A program made the translations under genes and the position numbers. A DNA stretch of 27,442 bases, taken from contig JAQIWT010000224.1 of NCBI GenBank assembly GCA_034696485.1, positions 1-27,442 of the forward strand, read 5' to 3'. Below, piece by piece: positions 9,545-19,165 of the stretch. How positions within the stretch are numbered: the first letter of the stretch is position 1; every line of letters starts with the position of its first letter. The DNA is from Isohypsibius dastychi. Lineage: Eukaryota; Tardigrada; Eutardigrada; Parachela; Isohypsibiidae. The notes below the pieces were generated by a model. The model saw only the letters and a list, made by a program, of their open reading frames with translations. It ran no database searches and was not told the origin of the DNA.

Positions 9545-10905
9545 GCTCGGGATTCAGCAGAGCGTAATATAGTTTCTTCCAAAATATTTTCTCGCCCCAT
9601 TTGAAGACAAGGATTTGACTTGAGCTACCCTCAAATCCATATCCAAATTCGTGCTCTGAATGTCACCCAGCAAAACCTTGTTTTTCTTGTTCTCATGAAG
9701 TGGTGATGCGCCGTTTTGATATCCAATTCCAATATAAAAATTCTCCGACGGTCCCAAATTGTTCATTTACTTAGCTGGAATCTGGATAGTGCATTCGAAA
9801 TGCGGTTTCTCCGATGGGTGATCGCGATAAGGCAGAAGCAAATTGTATTTGGGCGACCCGAATTCCAAACGGGAGGCCGATAACCCGATGATAAATTGCT
9901 CATCGAGATCAATGCCGTCCATGAAAGCATCATAATTTTCTCATATCCATAGTCACTCTCTTCATCTTCTGCGATTAAAGATGCACAAAGTCGTAAATGG
10001 AATCTCGAGTGAAGCCGAACTTGGATTTCATAACGGTAGCGCATGAGTACATCTACCATCAACAGCACCATGAAGCACACACAGTCGTGAATGATTCCGA
10101 TGACAGTCTTGAGCTGGTCCGAGCTTTCGCTGAAGACAGGATCCCTCACATGAGACAGTTCTTTGGCGGAGGAGCACCTTTCGGCATGGTTCTTCATATC
10201 TCGTAACAAAGCTCGTACTCTGGGTGCTGAGTCCAGCAGTGCATGTGTTGAAGGTCAACAATTCGTGATGAAGGCTTTAGTAGCCAGTCGGTCAGGGTCT
10301 TCTCCCGATTATCGGCACACCAGCATTCCCATATGTTGTTACCCAAGTAGAGCTGCACTGAATTATGGATCAGCTGAAGCGGCAGAGTAATCAGTGTATC
10401 TAGTTGGTTACCAGCCAGACTTTCAGCTCGGTTAAATAAATAATGTGTGAGGAATTTAAGGAATTAATGGAACGGATGTCGTTCCATGGCCGGTCACAGA
10501 TCGCCACGTATTCTAAAGCGCAGACTCGCAATCCCGAAGGATGGTGATCTGATTATGGTAGAGGTAACGTTCTTTGAGAATCGATAAGCCGCTAAAGGTG
10601 TAATCATCGATTTCCTGGATTTGGCCATTATCCAGAAATAGCGCCAACATCCGGCCTTACTCGATAACGGCATGTTCAGGCAAGATTGGCCAAATATTTC
10701 CGTCCATGTAGACATCGGTTGAGTGCATGGGCAACATGACCGGCATGGTATCCAATTGTTCAGCACTACAGTTCACAATATTCTTCTCCTACTCAAAGGT
10801 CATGGTAGCAGGTGCAGTTGTTTAGGCAAGTATCTTACAATCACAGCCACCGAAATCACAGCAGGAGCATTTCGAAAACATTGTTCGACATATGACGAAC
10901 CGGGA
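9545..10905 (-). pseudogene. Toll-like receptor relic, C-terminal half (LRRCT/LRRNT, LRRs, TM, TIR)
   Basis: Read down the minus strand, the parts come in Toll order. About 10855-10700: a cysteine cluster CCDFGGCDCK, then after a slip LNNCTCYHD and CSAEQLDTMPVMLPMHSTDVY, the classic second LRRNT. About 10690-10450: LRRs including IDDYTFSGLSILKE. About 10340-10215: an LRRCT with IWECWCADNREKTLTDWLL. About 10110-10000: a hydrophobic segment and RYRYEIQV juxtamembrane. About 9960-9545: a TIR domain with DAFMDGIDLDEQFIIG, box-2 remnant YRDHP, SENF, and box-3 KIFWKKLYYALL. Stops and frame changes occur in nearly every part (TGA after HAVIE, frame change before DAFM, TAA before the SENF segment, two slips near box 3). 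The double cysteine cluster marks a protostome-type (Toll-6/7/8-like) receptor. It is the continuation of the block at 13684-14465. Confidence 0.85.
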
Positions 10906-10961
10906 CGAGTGAGAGAAAAACTTGCTGCTGTAAATGCAGATTACTATCTCCGTGACAACAA

Positions 10962-10987
10962 GGACTTTGGTTGTACAACCAAAGTCC
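10962..10987. repeat. Perfect 26-bp palindrome at the edge of the Toll split
   Basis: ggactttggttgt followed by its exact complement acaaccaaagtcc. It shares the core ttggttgtacaaccaa with 5816-5831. It lies between the end of recognisable Toll sequence (10905) and the start of the antisense gene at 11084, so it may mark an insertion boundary. Confidence 0.7.
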
Positions 10988-11083
10988 CAAACATAGATTA
11001 AACTCTAAACTGGCTCAACCAACATCTTTTAGATCGTTAGTCTAGCTCCTCAATACAACGACTTGTTCGAACCTCGAAGCATA

Positions 11084-13446
11084 ATGGGGAAGCCCGGAGC
11101 AGTGAAGAATGGCATTCGCAAGAACATCACTGCCAATAAGCCAAAAGGGCCCAAAGTCATGGCAGGGAGAAGCGGAATCTCCAAGGCCAAGAAAACTCCC
11201 CCTCCACCCAAAGTTAGTTCAAATCACACAGTCTCTGTCGCTGTCGTGTATGAAAATCACATTGCATCTGTTTTTCATACAAACAAGGACCCTCTGGAGC
11301 TAGAACTTGAGGAGCTGGACAGGACCATAGCGGCAAATTTTGAGGGTACATTTGAGATCGACCTGAAACAAATCGGTATTGCCCCAGACGATTGGTGCTT
11401 GCGGCCAGTGTTCCCCGACTGGGTGAGGCTGTTGAAGCAGGAACCCTTCAAACCAGAACAAGCCACTATTGTCGGCGTGGTAAAAGGGTGTTTTACGAAA
11501 AGCTGCGCAAAGCGAGTGCAGCTTATTGCAGGTAACAATAAGACATAGTGTTCTCCAGAATACGTAGCGGACAGACTGTTTTCACAGGACGTCACATTTT
11601 CACCGCCGCTCAAGAGCAGTTTCGAGAGTCGCCGCATAACGGTCCAAACACAATACAGGTAACTGGCACCATGAAATTTCGCAGACAGAGACTTTTCGTA
11701 GTCTTCAGGTTTCGAAATTGACCTTTCGTAGTCTCGGCCAAATCGTAGACAAGAGCTCTCGTTGTTGAAACCCTCCATATTCACAATAACCATGGGGCAG
11801 CATTTTCGTAGAACTCCCGGGTGGAGCCACAATAGTTCTAACTACGAAATGTGGACCACGAAAAGTCTTGACATTAAGGACAAGAGTCTTCACACCCCAC
11901 CCCAATAACGAGCCCAAGACACCGATACAAGCGACTGACTACCCATTGTTTCCTTTCTGCAGGTCCGGGTGTATCGAGACCTCGACAAGTCAATGTCCCG
12001 TGTATTGGCAGGTGGTCTCCAACGTACTGACGAGAAGGTGCGGAAGATCCGTGTCTCCGATGTGATGCGGATTTTCCGCGTCCTAAAATACGAATACATG
12101 CAAGTGGAGGCAGAGAGCATAGACTTGCCGTTAGACCGGTCCAGCAAACATCTAAGGACAAAATAGACCACAGCACGATTTCTCGAGATTTTTCGAAACA
12201 TGAAGGTACAGGATATTCTCTTGTGGAGGGGGGGGGCTGCGTAATGTTAAATTTTGCTAAGGATTTAACTGCGAACGTTTTACAGAAGTCTCAAATATTC
12301 ACTTCCGTCAAACATCTTTCGTACATGGCAGATGCCTCGCGGAGGTTGTGGGAAGAAACTGAAAGGTTTCTAAAGTGCCTCGATTCGGGAACCATCAAAA
12401 ACTTCCCTCCCGACCGGCATGGTTTGTTTGAGGGTTCGGCATCGGCTTTTCAGGAATTCCTCAGTAAATTTAAGACGGACACGGAGCGCATGTCGGCCTT
12501 CCGCAGTATCAGAGACGGAAGAAACTGGAATTACGTAAAAGAGATTGTCAAGTCACCACAGCAGCCGGATGTGGTTGCAAGGCAGCCAGCGGCCAGTAGG
12601 GACCATAATTTTGCCAGCACTTCACACTGGTCCTGGGGTGAGACGACCGATGGTGAGACTGACGTGGACGACCAAGGGGTGAGTGGACGGTGCCACATAA
12701 CCTCAAATACAACCAACGCTGTATGAAACTAATCTTTTAACAGGATGAAACTGCGGCCAGTGAGGATGACAATGAGGCGGAAACCCCGGATGCTGACTTC
12801 GATGATGACCCAAAATCCAACTATAAAACAGATTCTGAAGTGAGCCGAAATAGCCATGTTTAATCAGAATTTTTGACCATCCATTACATCTAGGCTGATG
12901 ATAACGAAAGGCAAGATAGCAGGGAACGTCAGCTCGAGGGACGGCTACAAGATGAGGTTATATTCACCTCAATAGGGTCCCATAAAAATATCCCTCAATC
13001 TGTTTGTTTTTCAGACCGATGAGGTGCACCGGCTGAAGCGGCACAACAAACTCTTGGCGCTCACGAACTTTGCTGTAAGTTTTGAATCTAATACAAGACC
13101 TACTGTGACCCTCATTTCTTTGAATTTGTCCAAGTTCAAAGAAGACTGCAACATGATTGGCCGAATTATAATTGGAATCGGAAATGAGCTGCTCCGCGTT
13201 GTGAGCAAGGTACGAAACCTGGAAGAAGGGGAGGTGCAAACCTACAATGCGAACCGATATGGTTTTCTGGCTCCGAGGCGGTCTGAATATACATTCACGG
13301 ACAAGGTTCAGAGAGATATTAGCCCGGAAGGCTTCTATCCGATTCCCAGCCGACTATATAAATACGACAAGAAGAAGAACATCTTGACCATCACCATTCA
13401 TGATATTGAATACATTTTTAGTTCCAAAACACTAGTTGATGAATGA
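11084..13446 (+). CDS. Unidentified multi-exon gene, antisense to and inside the Toll relic
   Basis: Well-supported exons: 12286-12678, 12744-12839, 12894-12956, 13015-13074 and 13135-13446 (TGA), all joined in phase 0 by GT-AG introns (65, 54, 58 and 60 bases). Upstream, 11963-12205 (VRVYRDLDKSMSRVLAGG...) joins in phase 0 to 12286 but holds an in-frame TAG at 12164-12166. The first exon starts at ATG 11084 and runs to a donor at 11531/11532. The join 11531-11963 is out of phase; an optional exon 11560-11655 stays open but does not fix it. The protein has a Lys/Pro-rich N-terminus, a segment FEIDLKQIGIAPDDWCLRPV faintly like a ParB/sulfiredoxin-type opening, an acidic low-complexity stretch (DETAASEDDNEAE), and a C-terminal YNANRYGFLAP...YKYDKKKNILTITIHD. 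I recognise no family with confidence. It may be a functional nested gene with a wrong 5' model, or a recently damaged one. Confidence 0.6.
13075..13134 (+). other. In-frame 60-base intron of the unidentified gene
   Basis: Donor gtaagt, acceptor gtccaag, a length divisible by three and no stop inside, so retention would add 20 residues and leave the frame intact. The retained reading (VSFESNTRPT...) is less charged than its neighbours, so I treat it as an intron. Confidence 0.55.
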
Positions 13447-13648
13447 TTTTGTTTGCTGGATGTTATTTGGAGATTGAACTGGAATGAGCATCTAAATGAA
13501 GTCATGAGCGTGGCAAGCCGTACAGATACGTAATAAGTGAACTTGATTGTTGGACACATTGCTCTGAACTATATCGAATAGCTTATTCCGAAATTAAGTG
13601 ACCATGAACCAAAGTGAATTTCCGTCCAGCTGCAGCTCCTCTAAGCGT

Positions 13649-13654
13649 AATAAA
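13649..13654 (+). terminator. Possible poly(A) signal AATAAA
   Basis: AATAAA about 200 bases after the TGA at 13444-13446, in the expected orientation. The motif is short and the region AT-rich, so this is only suggestive. Confidence 0.35.
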
Positions 13655-13683
13655 TCATAACGATGACAATTTCCGGTAGACCT

Positions 13684-14465
13684 ACAAGTCATTGTTGGAT
13701 AAGATCAGCAGCTTGAGATTCGGCTTGCGGGTGAACGTCTCCGGGCCCAGGTCCTTCAAGCGGTTCTCCGAGATGTCAAGAACTTTGGGTCTGTCAGATG
13801 GCGCAAAGAGCTCGAGTGGATGGTTTGAATTTTAATACGGCAAACATGAAACACCTAGAAAAATCATTAGACCACCAAAGCAAGTGCTTTTAATATAATT
13901 GCTTTTGCGCACTTTGAGTGAACGAACAAGATGGAAACGGTGGGATCCAACTGCTGGAGGGGATCGTTGCACAAGTACAAAGTAGTAATTTATTTCGAAT
14001 CCCACAGGGTGGCTTGCGATAAGGACTTCAGAGGATTTGTGCTCAGATTGAGATGACTCAGGGCAAAGAAGCTGTCTACGCCTTCGTTGATCTTCCAGAG
14101 TGGGGAGTAGACCCTGACTGTCAAGGATTTCAAGTTTGTGTTGATAAGTGAAAGCTTGTGGTGCAATCCACTCAATGCGGATTTGTTGAAGATGATGTCG
14201 ATCTAAATTACCCAGATTACGAAATACCGGTCGATCCACGTGGGTCAACTGATTCTGGGATACATCCAACACGTTACACTTGAAGTTGGAGACGTTGCGC
14301 AAAAGGTTCCCATTGATCCAGTGGTAGGTCAAGTCATACTGACTCAAGCTTAAATGACGAAGATTATGGTACTCAATATGGCGAAAGCCTGAAATTAAAA
14401 ATCAAATTAGCTGAACACGCACCTCTGGATTTTTCCATGTCGATTTGAGGCTTACAATACATTAC
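13684..14465 (-). pseudogene. Toll-like receptor relic, N-terminal LRR block
   Basis: An exon ending CKPQIDMEKSR (about 14465-14424) splices by a gtgcgt donor to an exon that begins GFRHIEYHNLRHLSL at about 14389. Successive leucine-rich repeats follow: LSQYDLTYHWINGNLLRNV, CNVLDVSQNQLTHVDRPVF, WIAPQAFTYQHKLEILD, then after frame changes LSHLNLSTNPLKSL, and near 13760-13690 VLDISENRLKDLGPETF and PNLKLLILSNNDL. The repeats have the 24-residue LxxLxLxxN spacing of extracellular LRRs. At least three frame changes separate them. Orientation and order continue into 10905-9545, giving one receptor interrupted by a 2.8-kb block that carries an antisense gene. The last repeat ends in a TAG at about 13684. 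Confidence 0.75.
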
Positions 14466-14599
14466 CCGGAGGAAATTTGATTTTAATCCCACTCAACAAC
14501 AGAACAACAAGACACGTACTTCTGGACCTTTCGTTCATGTCCTTGTCCGTTGTCCGGATACAGTAGCATGTAGCATCTCCGTCCAAAAATACGGCCTCA

Positions 14600-15000
14600 A
14601 GGCCAGGCTGGCTAGGCCGCCGGCATTTGTTCCAAGAGGGGCTAAACTACCGATGGCGTTGTTCTGCAAAAGCAGAAATCTGGTTCGAATCGTTCATACA
14701 ATTAATTTCCGGCAAGCGTAGGACATATAAGCGGTGTAAATCAAGAACATCCAAGCATCCAAGACGCCGTAACGGGCCTTCCTCAACTTGTAAATGGCTG
14801 ACTAACGTGCGCGTCAAGATCTATCAACTCTCGAGCTTTTTCAGACCAGCAAATATTCTCAATGAGCTGATTCCAGACACATCGAGCCACTTTCGATTAG
14901 ATGATTTAAGTTTAATACATGTTTCCAGGTGGACCAAGACGATTTCAGGAGGTGGAGCTCTTCTTTACGGGTGGTTCGGTGATTTGTGGAGGAAACATGC
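14600..15000 (-). pseudogene. Possible further N-terminal LRR remnants of the Toll relic
   Basis: The minus strand holds short leucine-rich stretches such as KWLDVSGISSLRIFAGLKKL (about 14890-14830) and RRLGCLDVLDLHRLYVLRL (about 14770-14710) in different frames, in the place where the first Toll repeats would be expected. They could equally be chance. The 134-codon plus-strand frame over the same bases shows no family feature and I read it as a shadow. Confidence 0.3.
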
Positions 15001-15031
15001 CGGTACGGTGACTTTGTCATGCAATCTATGA

Positions 15032-15358
15032 AAAACACATTTCAAAGCGTTTCCCAGTTCCCACACGATTAATAAGTACCAAAAACTTTCAGGGAAAGAA
15101 GTCATTCATTCTCTTATTTATCGGAAAATAAAAGAACAACAACACATTACGTCGTTCAAATGTTCATGCCTGACTTCTAAAATTCAACAACCCGCCATCA
15201 GAAATCGTGTCAGGCATATCCGTGAAACCAGCCGCATTTAGATGTTTTCAGCACGACAAAAAGATCTGAAATTTCCAATTGAAATTGTATTTCATGCACA
15301 GGACAGCAGCTCCAAACAGCAAACTACAATGTATCTCTGCTGCTAATATTTACCAAGT
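15032..15358. other. Intergenic, no feature recognised
   Basis: AT-rich sequence with short aacaac repeats near 15135. No coding or structural signal was found. Confidence 0.4.
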
Positions 15359-15490
15359 GCACACAAGTGCAATTTGAAATCTTTCAGCAGCGTCTTGTGA
15401 ATCTTCGTACAAAAATCGCCAACTGTGGTTCGGTCGGGCGAGAGAATAACAGGCGAATCACAGTCCGGCAACGTGGTTTCGTGGTTTTCG
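15359..15490 (-). pseudogene. DRG1: DRG1 last-exon fragment
   Basis: The minus strand reads [20 protein letters not shown] and [13 protein letters not shown], clearly the TGS-domain part of the last exon of the DRG1 copy at 3501-5227 ([19 protein letters not shown] there). The match stops at the bases for ALV, so the final ~25 codons are gone, as is everything upstream of the YTKP segment. The two copies differ by several substitutions, so this is an old duplicate. It is followed within 30 bases by a plus-strand PRISE fragment. Confidence 0.85.
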
Positions 15491-15519
15491 AGGTTGCAAG
15501 AAATAACCTCTTGGTCATA

Positions 15520-15720
15520 ACGCAAAACTCCAGCTGTTTGTTAGCACACATGAAAAAGCCGGGAATCAAGCGTATAACATCACAAACGGAGATTTGTTCA
15601 AATACCGTCTCGTTTGGCTGAAACTCGTCAAGGAAAAAATACTTACAGTTTGTGTTCTTCGTAAACTGGTCCTGTTCCTCCAGATAGCTTGGTCTGCCTC
15701 CTTCCGACCTTACTTTTACA
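15520..15720 (+). pseudogene. PRISE-like reductase, C-terminal fragment (copy D)
   Basis: The plus strand reads NITNGDLFKYRLVWLKLVK with the preceding [14 protein letters not shown]-like segment spread over two frames. An intron in the expected place follows; its tacttacagtttgtgttctt stretch is closely like the intron of copy C. The next exon restarts after cctccag with remnants of YFGLPPSD. Copies C and D are closer to each other than to A, intron included. The homology ends near 15716. Confidence 0.8.
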
Positions 15721-15760
15721 AAACTGGGATGGAAGCTGGACACTGGATTGTGACTTGCAG

Positions 15761-16003
15761 AGACAAATGCCCAAATTCGGGAATATTCAGAAAAATCTCC
15801 AAGATGTCTTGACTGGGTATAATGTGTTGGAGGCAGTTCTGGTCACCACCGTCATCGTGGCAATGATGGAAAGAAGATTCGAAGAACAAGTAAACACCTG
15901 GTCGGCGATTGTGGCAAAAGCGAAGGATTACATCTCCGAGCAAATTGGGAATGACGTAATGGGAAAGGTCATGGAACAGGCTCGCAGCCTGGCCATCGCG
16001 TGA
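15761..16003 (+). CDS. Orphan exon-like ORF, unidentified
   Basis: Starts after an acceptor-like ttgcag at 15760 and runs open to TGA at 16001-16003; the first Met is at 15767. The 80 residues include MPKFGNIQKNLQDVLTGYNV, a hydrophobic LEAVLVTTVIVAMM, then a charged, probably helical segment (ERRFEEQVNTW, AKDYISEQIGNDVMGKVMEQ). I do not recognise the family. It may be the last exon of a gene whose 5' part was replaced by the PRISE fragment, or a relic. Confidence 0.35.
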   Translation, partial: RQMPKFGNIQKNLQDVLTGYNVLEAVLVTTVIVAMMERRFEEQVNTWSAIVAKAKDYISEQIGNDVMGKVMEQARSLAIA

Positions 16004-16120
16004 CCATGAAGAGAACTTGATACTTTCGGACCTGTCAATCAAAACGAGTCTTGCCAGGAATCAGCGCTCTGTTCTCCGGAATAACATGCGGCTCCCTTTT
16101 CCAAAACCAGGGACAAGCCC

Positions 16121-16153
16121 GTTACTATTATCTAAGCTCCATGTAATAGTAAC
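16121..16153. repeat. Perfect 10-bp hairpin
   Basis: gttactatta (16121-16130) pairs exactly with taatagtaac (16144-16153) around a 13-base loop. It lies in non-coding sequence. Confidence 0.6.
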
Positions 16154-16159
16154 TGATAT

Positions 16160-16737
16160 TTCCATACGTACTACATAAGTATTTATTGCCGGACGTTATG
16201 AAATGAGGGAACCTTAACTTATCAATATCATCGTGTTTCTACCATTTCTCTGTTTTGCATTTTTACGCGATCTGACGATCAGGCTCCAAAAAAACGATGT
16301 GCTTCAAAGAATTTGTGCAGTAGAATATTTAGTTTTTTTGAGTTATCATGACCGTCGATTTGATCTAGATTTAGCTTAGTATTAGAACTAGCATCGCATG
16401 CAATCTAACATGCCACCATTCCTCGTATACAGTAAGTTTGAATGCCACCCACGCCCGTCAACGAAAGCCTGACATGTTAAATGGGAAAGGTGAAATCGCC
16501 TACGCTCCGCCAGAAACAAAGGCTTGGGTGGCCTTCGAACCTACACCGGGAATGGTGGCATCTAAGGCTGCATGCAAGGCTATAGTACCCATAACAGTGG
16601 TGAAGACCGAATGACATCCTGTACGACCATGCAATTCAAAATGGCCAGCAATATTTTACGGTGTGTTTTAGCGACGGTGGGCATCTCGTCAAAACTTCTG
16701 TTCTCTTCACAAATATCTGTTTCCATCACCAAGACCT
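16160..16737. other. Region without an identified gene
   Basis: A plus-strand stretch around 16480-16610 stays open for about 45 codons (with AYAPPETKAWVAFEPTPG) but has no start, no family match and no neighbour to join. Nothing else stands out. Confidence 0.35.
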
Positions 16738-17100
16738 TTATTTAAAACATCGGCTGTCCGTTTCTCGTTCAACAGCACTGAGGGCATCCAAGTAGCCTTG
16801 TGGTCTGTAGGTGAATGTACACAAGGGTACAGATGGGTAGAATGGATAAAGTGTGATTTCCGTATGATCCATGCAGTAAGGGATCAAGGTCGCATCCAAA
16901 ATGCTGTTGATCGCCACAGTTTGTGCCGAGTCAGTTCGGACGGTGGCTTGTGGGTGTACACTTGCACATTGCCACGTTCGCAAGATTAGCAATCCTCACT
17001 TGGCATCATACAGACAGCGGAATTCCACTTGAATAAACCTGGGTTCAATGTAGAAATACTGTTTCCTGCCCGGTTCTGTCAGAACATATTGTGAAAGCAT
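16738..17100 (-). CDS. Unidentified cysteine-containing ORF pair, possibly spliced
   Basis: From ATG at 17100 the minus strand reads LTEPGRKQYFYIEPRFIQVE and FRCLYDAK, then meets a TGA. A 39-base GT-AG interval (gtgagg...tgcaag) would remove the stop and continue in frame with VHPQATVRTDSAQTVAINS, IPYCMDHTEITLYPFYPS and VPLCTFTYRPQGYLDALSA to a stop at 16740. Regularly placed cysteines suggest an extracellular protein, but I recognise no domain. The intron would be very short; a nonsense mutation in an old exon is the alternative. Confidence 0.3.
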
Positions 17101-18134
17101 AGGTCACTCGCATATCAAATAATAAGAACCAACTTAAAAACTCTCCCAACCAGAATCTGTGGTCCTTGTCTCCGTGGCAGCTGATAATCTGCTGGTTGTA
17201 ATAAATGTAATAATGTTGTAATAATGTGCACGAAGCCGCACCTGGAACGCGAAATTGAAGTTCTCAGGCTAGGGAAGAGTTAACTAGGTCCCAGATAGCC
17301 CAGCCCTGTGTGGACAGTCATGACGTTTTTCTATACTTGTAGGTCTTCGGTCACTTCATTAAGCCCGCAACCATAAATGTACCATATGCCAAGATTCTGA
17401 AAAGAAAACGTTCGATGTTGTAATAGATACTGCAGATGCTCAACTGCTCCTCTCGACGTCCCATGGGTAGGGGGTTGGTTAAACAGGGAATCACACCTGG
17501 TTTCGCGGATTTTTTCGTGCATTCATAACATAACGTGCGATCATAACAAGTGTGGTTAGCGCTACAAGCAATTGCTAGGATTGTTCTGAGGAGTTAGGGT
17601 ATAAGTTTGAACTGAGCAGCTTTTACATAGCTTAACAAGTGTGCATTAACATTGTCCATCTCCTCACCTAGCGGCACACTAAGTAAACTATACAAGTTTG
17701 TCAGTACGATGCGCACACGAGAAAACTCTCCGGGCTGACAACGACCCCACGAGTTTCTAGTTTCTTGAGGTTCGATGGGGATTTGAACATTTCAAATTGC
17801 GTCTGAAGGAGGTTCGGTCTCGTTGCCATTTGGTGATTATGAGCATTCGTCAACTGGAAGTTTTGAACAGGGCTTTCAACGTTTTCTATCATAGTTATGA
17901 AGGGTCATGCTTGATATTTGTGTCGACTCCCTGGAATTTTTAGGAATTTGAAAGATAAGAAAACAGCTATATTCCATAACCAGTTTAGGACGTTTTCTCA
18001 TCCTTAACGAATTCCCTCGTCTTTCTGGACGAGCAAACTCAACCTTGGATCTAAGATCCAGGATCAGTGGTGCCAGGTACCAATGGTTAAGTCATTCCTA
18101 TCTTACATTCTGCGTGTAAATTTTGCCTACAGTA
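17101..18134. other. Region without an identified gene
   Basis: About 1 kb with no coding signal I can support on either strand. A tandem taataatgt-type duplication occurs near 17200-17227 (ataaatgtaataatgttgtaataatg). Confidence 0.4.
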
Positions 18135-18939
18135 CATTTAGCTTCCTGCTCGATGCTTCCGGCTTCATATTTTCCGGCGACTACGTATGTATTCTGCAGC
18201 ATTTCCGTGGGCAACTCATCTAAGCAGGCTCCATAAGTAACACTCACAAAAACATTCAGAACACTCGACTCGAGTCGACGTCCATCACCTTCTTGATCTT
18301 TTCCGATGGATCTTTTGATACATCTCCACTAAGTGCAGCATGAAAAAATGGCGACTGAGCCGAAATAATGACGCGATGAACTGGAATGCCGCAGCCATCT
18401 CGAGGAACCAGGATGGCATCAGTCAGGACATCCAGTTCACGCAGTGTCCGGATGACGCTACATGAGTTCCCATACATTGCTACCGGCGCATTTCTGACCA
18501 CGACGGTTACTTCAAAGTGTATGATATCTCGATTGCGTTTTGTTGGGACAGGACTGAAATCGAATAGACCGGTGATGGAGTTACTTCCTTTAATAACCTC
18601 CGGATATATGACATAGACCGTTTTTGAATAGCGTTTGTACCTAAGATTGCCAGTATTAGTTTCGTTCATCCACATAATGACAACAGTCTTTACTAGCATA
18701 ACAATAACCCACGTAACTTTTCTCCACAGCTTTCTGAGGACTCTAGGAAATATGGACCCGCCATCCGTCGGCTCTAGATGGCGTTCCTCGTGAAACAATA
18801 TCAGATGCGAAGACGTGATCATTTCCATTGAGCTCTAATATTCGATCTCTTGAAAACGCCAAAATAGCTTGAATATCTCGACTCCATAGGGCGAGTAAGC
18901 TGATTGCTCCACGAGGCTAATTGGATTCGATGCATCCAT
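18135..18939 (-). pseudogene. BTB-domain gene, decayed and 3'-truncated (copy 3)
   Basis: Starts MDASNPISLVEQSAYSPYGV, parallel to the intact BTB gene at 545. A 1-base deletion at about 18854 shifts frame after FWRFQE. A TAG replaces a sense codon in the HIS*SPQKAV region. The N-terminal domain continues open through GNLRYKRYSK and HFEVTVVVRNAPVAMYGNSC. The BTB core follows (LTDAILVPRDGCGIPVHRVI, SAQSPFFHAALSGD). A 5-base duplication (tcgag) near 18275 then shifts frame, after which GACLDELPTEMLQNTYVVAG-equivalent codons are still visible. Homology stops near 18135, so the C-terminal ~110 residues are missing. It is closer to copy 4 at 21800-23009 than to the intact gene. Confidence 0.85.
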
Positions 18940-19165
18940 GGTGCAAATGAAACTGGAAATGATGAGTAACATCTGAATTATCTGAATTGTATGTGGAGCA
19001 CGAGCTACTCTGGAGCACACGGATACAGGTGAAGTGAAGAAGCTTCGAGCTTGACCAATGGTCAGCCAAAATGAGCAAATACTGTTGTTTGAAACGCGTA
19101 ATCCTCCTAAATTTTTCACCACAGATCCACGTGTAGCACAGTACTGTACAAAATGACACCGGCGA
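18940..19165 (-). repeat. Upstream flank shared by BTB copies 3 and 4
   Basis: gtgaagtgaagaagcttcgag (near 19030) matches gtgaagtgaagaagctccgag at about 23147-23167, and tggtcagccaaaatgagcaa matches tggacagccaaaacgaggag (about 23225). The copies were therefore duplicated with their 5' flanks and later drifted. Confidence 0.6.

Noticed and set aside
11275-11832. 185-codon minus-strand ORF
   Set aside because: It is the shadow of the first exon of the plus-strand gene; its serine run comes from the complement of gag/gaa-rich codons.
14627-15031. 134-codon plus-strand ORF
   Set aside because: Basic, low-information composition with no domain; the minus strand over the same bases has LRR-like strings that fit the neighbouring Toll relic better.
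16480-16620. Open plus-strand stretch containing AYAPPETKAWVAFEPTPG
   Set aside because: No start, no splice context and no recognisable family; about 45 codons can be open by chance.
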